From Argopecten irradians (Eukaryota; Mollusca; Bivalvia; Pectinida; Pectinidae): a stretch of 64,000 bases of DNA. The notes under the pieces were generated by a model. It saw nothing but the letters and a program-made list of their open reading frames with translations. It searched no databases and was not told the origin of the DNA. This document shows positions 58,585 through 64,000 of this stretch, one piece after another. Location: positions 42,119,338 through 42,183,337 of the forward strand of contig NC_091134.1 in assembly GCF_041381155.1 (NCBI RefSeq). The letters run 5' to 3'. How positions within the stretch are numbered: position 1 is the first letter of the stretch; the number at the start of each line of letters is the position of its first letter. The position numbers and the translations under genes were made by a program.

Positions 58585-59750
58585 CAGCGGCGTAGCTAGG
58601 TCTGGATAGGCCTGCATGCCTGGGGGTGCAGGGGGCGATAGCCCTCTGCTCAGGGTCCAGGGGCGAAGCCCCGGTAGGGGGTATAAAGCTGACGGGAAAT
58701 TGTTACAATGTAGTAACCATTTTACTTCTTTGGTAACTTTTAACGTATATACCAATGGTTAAATGGAGGTCATGATATTTAGGTGATAACCATGCAAAAC
58801 TATATACATTGTATACATACTAGACTCCCGTGACAAGTGCTCGAACAAAAAACACGGATTTTGGCTGTAAATATTAAATTAGTTAGTAATGGGAGAATTT
58901 TGTGTTATTTTAACTGATGAAAAACTTATGGAGAATATTTTAAACAAAATTAAAATTAAGTTTACGTGTTGTTTTATTTATGACAGCGAGTCAAAGACCA
59001 CTGTCAAAATGGTGGAAATTGCGTAAGAAGGGACCAGTCCTCGACCACCTCAATAAAAAAACATATTGTATTAATGACCTATTTTTCTACTTATTCTGTT
59101 CTATTTCTAACAATTACAACAACAAAAATTCTTTTCTAAATAAAAAATCTGTTCATATTCGACAAAAATAAAAGTCAACTATTTCGTGACACCGGAAATC
59201 ACGGATTAACACGCGTTTTAACGGGGCGGGAAGTGAACCAAAATTGATCAATTCACTTTTTCGTTACTAAGGCCAAGAACATGTTGCAATTGCTTTAATT
59301 AAGTTGTTTTGCTATCATTTTTAAGATGATTATATGTTTTTAGAATATTTCTAACTTTTCATGCGATGTTGTTTATTTTGGTATTCGTAAATGTTTCCCG
59401 ATTCAAAATCCACAATTGCTTGAGGGATTTTGGTGAAGAAGTCTTCTTCTTTAGTTTAAGTCTAATATTGTCTTCGACAAAAATTCAAACATATTTAACA
59501 ACTTGGTAACCGGAAATATATAGACTATTCTAATAAATTTCCAGAATGGCCAATCTTCAAGTCTTTCAAATGTGCACAAAGTTATGTCAGGCATACAGTT
59601 GGGCATATCATATGTATTTATACATAATTTATATTCTGTAGCGTTACGTGTATTCAAATGTTGTGGGTTTTTTCTGACTGTTCAAAAATGTAAGTCAGAT
59701 TATTTTTTGCATGCTTGAGCATGCAAGCATGCACGGGCGCTACGCCACTG
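58585..59750. mobile_element. 1.17-kb non-autonomous DNA transposon with CAGYGGCGTAGC ends
   Basis: Ends CAGCGGCGTAGC and GCTACGCCACTG are inverted repeats, and GTGAC flanks both sides exactly (58580-58584 and 59751-59755). CAGTGGCGTAGC-type termini are known from hAT-like and related elements. The left arm carries a GC-rich hairpin stretch (GGGGCGATAGCCC, GGGGCGAAGCCCC); the right arm ends in palindromic GCATGC repeats. Interior frames encode no recognisable transposase. Superfamily uncertain because hAT usually makes 8-bp duplications. Confidence 0.8.
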
Positions 59751-60459
59751 GTGACAGTATTGGTATAGACAGTCAGTACAGCTCAACTCTTAGTATGACG
59801 TATAAACAAACCATGTTTTTGGTTGAATTAAGTTGTCTAAATAGCGGGTATGGCAAAGCTTTAGACATATACTTTCAGCCCACTATCATCAGACGGTAAG
59901 CTTGGTGTAAGCTGTAGTCCACCTCAGGTCTATGGTCAATATTTTTTGTTAATCCCATTGTTCAGAAAGAAACACATATTGCTGATTTTCAATTCGTACG
60001 TTCGAAGCATCTTTGGGCCAATCTGATACACATCATGGCCGACAATAAGTGTAAAGTCATTTTTCCTTTTGAAGACAGAGAAATTTAAGCCTTTCAGTTT
60101 CTCTGCTGTGGAAAGCATTATCAAGCATATTGTAAGCTATTCAAAATATCGAACTTTATTCTGGGTATATGGAAATTTCAAAGGTCAAAGGGTGAAAAAT
60201 GAAAAGTGAAAATATGGTTTCAATAAGGGGGAAATTATTATTTCTGCAGTTTCTGTCTGAGAATCATAAATTGGTGAATTTCAGTTTGATTAAGTTGAAA
60301 ATTTGAAAGTCACTGTGACCTACTTAAGCAATTGTTAAGTGATATCATATTCTTGCTCCAAGCTTCTATTTTTCCTATAAAATCAAAAGTTGCCCGTTGG
60401 TTGTGGAGCTTTTGAAGAACTTTCATCTCATGATTTTAGATATTGAGATATCGGAATGG

Positions 60460-60540
60460 GGTTGGTCCCAAAATGCAATGAACACAACCAGTGACCAAGG
60501 GAACATGTTGCTGATGAAAATTCTCTAAATGGTCAATTTA
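60460..60540. repeat. Diverged relative of the Helitron core repeat
   Basis: GGTCCCAAAATGCAATGAACACAAC with AAGGGAACATG and GATGAAAATT after it follows the order of the 155-bp core unit at 15.5-17.3 kb. A hairpin-like AGCCCACTATCATCAGACGG lies at 59878. Possibly one old, decayed Helitron spanning about 59878-60600. Confidence 0.4.
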
Positions 60541-60599
60541 TGTGAATGGGTACATTTTCAGGAAGCTGAATATCAGAAATCTGCGTCATATTAGTCCAG

Positions 60600-61130
60600 A
60601 AATTTGATATTACATGACTGTAAGGCAAGCGCTTACTCTCTCTGTCGTTTTACAATAGAATTTCTTTCTTTGTCATACCTTGACGGACACTAAATAATTA
60701 TTTAGGCATTAGTTTAACACTACTACCATCAAACAAACAAGCGCAAGAGAGGTACATACAAGAGAACAAGTTGGTGGAATTCAGTTGTATTTTAATGTTA
60801 CACTGTCATCGTTCCACATTCTTCCAACCTTAAGCTAAAATAAGCATTCAACTATTGCGTAACATTAAGGACCCTGGCCACTTGATTTGGCAATTGACAG
60901 AGTGCATAGGAAGTGCAAATGAAGGTCACACATTCGCCGAGATACCACAGACTACGATAGATGTCATGTTAAGACGTTAAGCTGGACCACCACAGTGGTG
61001 TGACTGGAGACATCGCAGTATAAGAAAGATCTCATGCAGGCATCACAATTCAATAACAGGTGTTTAATTTTACATAACTATGATTCAAATGGCATAAAAT
61101 TTTGGAGACACCAAATTAGACTTTGACATG
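60600..61130. other. No gene seen
   Basis: Unique-looking sequence between the decayed repeat and the minisatellite. Confidence 0.45.
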
Positions 61131-61137
61131 TTAGATA

Positions 61138-61692
61138 TGACACTACCACTTGTGAGTCAAACCATGACCCTGTGTCACTTGTGAGAGATCACATGACAAT
61201 GTGTCACTTGTGAGTCAAGACATGACCCTGTGTCACTTGTGAGTCTAGTCAAGACACTGTATCACTTGTGAGTCAACACATGACACTGTATCACTTGTGA
61301 GTCAACGCATGAACTTGTGTCACTTGTGAGAGAACACATGACAATGTGTCTCTTGTGAGTCAAGCCATTACCCTGTGTCACTTGTGAGTGAACACATGAC
61401 AATGTGTCACTTGTGAGCAAAGACCTGACACTGTGTCAATTGTGAGTCAACACATGACAATGTGTCACTTGTGAGCAAAGACCTGACACTGTGTCAATTG
61501 TGAGTCAACACATGACAATGTGTCACTTGTGAGTCAAGACATGACCCTGTGTCACTGTGAGTCAAGTCAAAGACATAATATCAAGTGTTAGTCAAGTCAA
61601 GACACTGTATCACTTGTGAGTCAAGTCAAGACACTGTGTCACTGTGAGTCAAGTCAAGACACTGTGTCACTGTGAGTCAAGACCTGACACAT
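61138..61692. repeat. Minisatellite, about 29-bp GTGTCACTTGTGAGTCAAGAC units
   Basis: Roughly 18 near-tandem units varying in the middle (AACACATGACAATGTGTC, AAGACATGACCCTGTGTC, AAGTCAAGACACTGTATC). There are higher-order pairs near 61400-61530. Confidence 0.9.
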
Positions 61693-61769
61693 ATGACTCA
61701 GATATAAACAATAAAGAGACATGTGTAGTTCTTACATAATAATGACACATTTCGACGCCATTTATAAGT

Positions 61770-62700
61770 CTAAGTTAACACTGCAGCACTTGTGTGTTAA
61801 CCTATCACACTTGTGTGATTCTCACATAATAATTTGACATTTGTGTGCTTGTCATGAATCAAGTTTTGTTAATATATTGTGACACTTGTATCGGACATGA
61901 AAACACACATTTGTCAGGTAAGACTCTGCAACACTTGGCTGATGTGACATGTGTGCGTCTAGCACATCATGAACATGTCCGACTAAACACTTAAAACACA
62001 TCATGACACATGTGTTAGACACAACACGATCTCATATGTGTTAGACACAACATGATGACACGTGAGTTAGACGCAACACGATGACAGGTGTGTTAGACAA
62101 AACATGATTACATATGTGTTAGACGCAACACAATGACACATGTTTTTAGACAACACAATGACACATGTTTTTAGACACAACACAATGACATATGTGTTAC
62201 ACAAAACATGATTACACGTGTGTTAGACACAACACGATGACACATGTTTTTAAACACAACACAATGACACGTGTGTTAGACACAATATGATGACCCATGT
62301 TTTAGACACAACACAATGACACGTGTGTTAGACACAACATGATTATACATTTGTCTGACTTGACGATGAGACACTCCTGATACAGGTTCTATGTTTTCAA
62401 TGAAACAACGTGATTTTCATGTTTGAAACAACACCTATGTGTCTATTGACACATTTAGACACATAGGTGTAACAACGCAATGTGTCTCAAAAGATACTTT
62501 GACACTTGTTCATGTGTTTGCCTTCACATAAGACATATGTCACTCAAGACACTTTGACACAACAACGTAACACTAAAGTGCCTCAAAAGACACTGTGACA
62601 CCTAACACTATGACACTTGTTAATATTTTTGACTTCACATCAAGACACTGTCAACCAAGTTACTAAGACACTTGGCCAAATATCACATGCTCTGTCAAGC
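61770..62700. repeat. Second minisatellite family, GTGTTAGACACAACACGATGACAC units, decaying rightward
   Basis: Clear 28-30-bp units from about 61990 to 62345. Flanking parts are looser, sharing GACACTTG, ACACATG and CTCAAAAGAC words. A short inverted repeat (CACCTATGTGTC / GACACATAGGTG) lies at 62430-62470. Confidence 0.8.
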
Positions 62701-62859
62701 CAGAAAGTCCATTAATATATATGACACTTGTCTCATACCAAGCCATCATAACATTATCATGTTTCGCCACAGATAGAAAACTAGTGCATGACATCAAATA
62801 TATGTATTCTTCAATATGTAAAAACAAAACTAAAGGATTTGTTCATTATCACATAGAGT

Positions 62860-63100
62860 TGTGTCAGGAGTTTGAGCGATCAGAACAGCTCCCGCTGGTT
62901 AACACATTGGGCTTCCTGGTCCAAACCAGTCGGTTTCCAGGCTAGAACTGGTCACTCTGCTAACCCCAAACAAGTCCAAACTGGACATTTTGTGGTCCAT
63001 TTCCTTTCTGGGTCACACAGCCGTTTCTTGGTCCTCAGACACAACCAGCTGAAAGTGTTCTTGGCCTTCAACATAAAATTCATTCATTCATTCATTTGTC
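62860..63100 (+). mobile_element. Possible retroposon tail ending in ATTC repeats
   Basis: About 240 bases of higher-GC sequence end in ATTCATTCATTCATTC (63078-63097), the kind of 3' microsatellite left by CR1/L2-type LINEs and their SINEs. No coding motif. Confidence 0.3.
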
Positions 63101-63366
63101 TATGAGTCTGACTGGTTAGACAGAAAAGCAGCTTTCAAGATTGAATTTACTGCCAAGCAATGCATACATTTAGCCATAAGTTTTAGCTTTGAGTGGCATT
63201 TTTTTAAGATATTCAATGAATGATTATTTCCACTCTGCTAAATTTCATATTACATTGTTAAATGAAGTCTAATGCTATCAATAAAACTGCAGCACTCAGA
63301 TGATAAACAATAGTTGTCTCCCCTGTCATGAGACTACCATCTTAGCTTTCCTATCAGTATACTCAC

Positions 63367-63430
63367 TTTCCAGATACACTGAAAGGTCCCTGTCATCTGC
63401 CCTTAAAGCCTGCATTCGAGGTGTGTTTCC
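63367..63430 (-). CDS. Candidate ankyrin-like exon (partial gene)
   Basis: A 64-base stretch on minus is bordered by a strong acceptor (T-rich, then TATCAACAG) and a strong donor (GAAA/GTGAGT). It encodes GNTPRMQALRADDRDLSVYLE, which follows the ankyrin pattern GNTPLHxAxxxGxxxxVxxLLE in spacing, though the usual LH and alanine positions are poor. Other exons of the gene are not visible. It may belong to a gene extending beyond the right edge. Confidence 0.35.
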
Positions 63431-63689
63431 CTGTTGATAACAAAAACAAAACGTTAATCATTGTCACCAATATCAATCTTTTATCATTTTGCTCATTTCT
63501 GCTTCTGCCTATTAGTCTCTGGTAGTTCTAAAAATAATCTTTAGATAGGCACCATTAGTAAACCCCTTTTGTAGACACACATGACTGATAGATCCTGCCA
63601 AAAAGTCTCTGGCCTTCCTAGACTTCACAATCAATCCCTGTTTAGCGACACTCAGAAATCTCCTGTTGGTCCTGCCTGTAGATTTTCCC

Positions 63690-64000
63690 AATTCTGTAGT
63701 AGCTGTCCCTCCCTTGTAGTACATGACCACCCCTGTGATACCTCCCACCGCCCCTGTAGTACATCCCACACCCTTGTGATACCTCCCACCACCCCTGTAG
63801 TACCTCCCTCGCCCCTGTGATACCTCCCACCACCCCTGTAATACCTCCCATCGCCCCTGTTGTACCTCCCTCGCCCCTGTGATACCTCCCACCACCCCTG
63901 TAATACCTCCCATCGCCCCTGTTGTACCTCCCTCAGCCCCTGTAGTACCTGCCCACCCCTGTAGTACCTCCCCTAGGCCCCTGTAGTACATGCCCCTGCC
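63690..64000. repeat. GC-rich minisatellite reaching the window edge
   Basis: About 15 units of roughly 20 bases based on TACCTCCCACCACCCCTGTA and TACCTCCCTCGCCCCTGTGA, alternating. The minus strand happens to be open through it (Gly/Thr/Val-rich) because the unit has no stop word in that frame. Confidence 0.9.

Noticed and set aside
62721-63105. Two overlapping + frames as a gene
   Set aside because: Overlap a likely retroposon tail ending in ATTC repeats; no domain or splice sites.
63512-63991. 159-codon Gly/Thr-rich minus-strand frame as a structural protein
   Set aside because: It is the translation of a 20-bp minisatellite that lacks stop words in that frame.

Overview
The window looks like AT-rich genomic DNA from a bivalve mollusc. 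The evidence is intron-containing genes with GT/AG junctions, a pearl-like non-autonomous Helitron (minisatellite core, ACGG microsatellite, 3' hairpin) of the kind known from oysters and clams, many MITEs, tRNA-headed SINE-like pieces and LINE/LTR debris. There are no operons, no CRISPR array and no convincing tRNA or rRNA gene. The species is not determined; bivalve is an inference.

Left edge (1-1691): a minus-strand LTR retroelement enters from outside the window (gag-like frame, Leu-tRNA primer site, LTR with TATA box and arrays of short palindromes). It abuts a minus-strand LINE endonuclease fragment.

1.7-43.9 kb: four tandem copies (A, B, C, D) of a 9-12 kb segment. A full unit holds, left to right, an orphan last exon of a cytosolic sulfotransferase (SULT), MITE and minisatellite insertions, a complete five-exon SULT gene on +, and part of the last exon of a PLAT-domain gene on -. 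Units A and D carry intact 294-residue SULT genes (6371-9329; 37265-39937). Unit B has lost the SULT gene body but keeps a broken PLAT exon. Unit C has a SULT copy riddled with small indels and looks like a mosaic of A and D, so it may be a poorly polished assembly segment rather than a real pseudogene.

43.4-49.2 kb: the parent PLAT gene on -, six phase-consistent exons, predicted to encode a 382-residue type I membrane protein (signal peptide, one PLAT domain, a beta-rich stretch, a transmembrane helix and a 90-residue cytoplasmic tail). The SULT and PLAT genes converge, and the right-hand duplication breakpoint falls in PLAT intron 5. This explains why each unit carries only a piece of the last PLAT exon.

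49.2-64 kb: mostly gene-free as far as I can see. It holds a 79-bp triplicate, SINE-like elements, a 1.17-kb TIR transposon with a clean 5-bp target duplication, two long CACTTGTG/ACACATGTG minisatellites, one possible ankyrin-like exon on -, and a GC-rich minisatellite running off the right edge.

The SULTs should be cytosolic PAPS-dependent enzymes; the PLAT protein should sit at the cell surface. Nothing shows that they act together. Their linkage is best read as the accident that shaped the duplicated unit.
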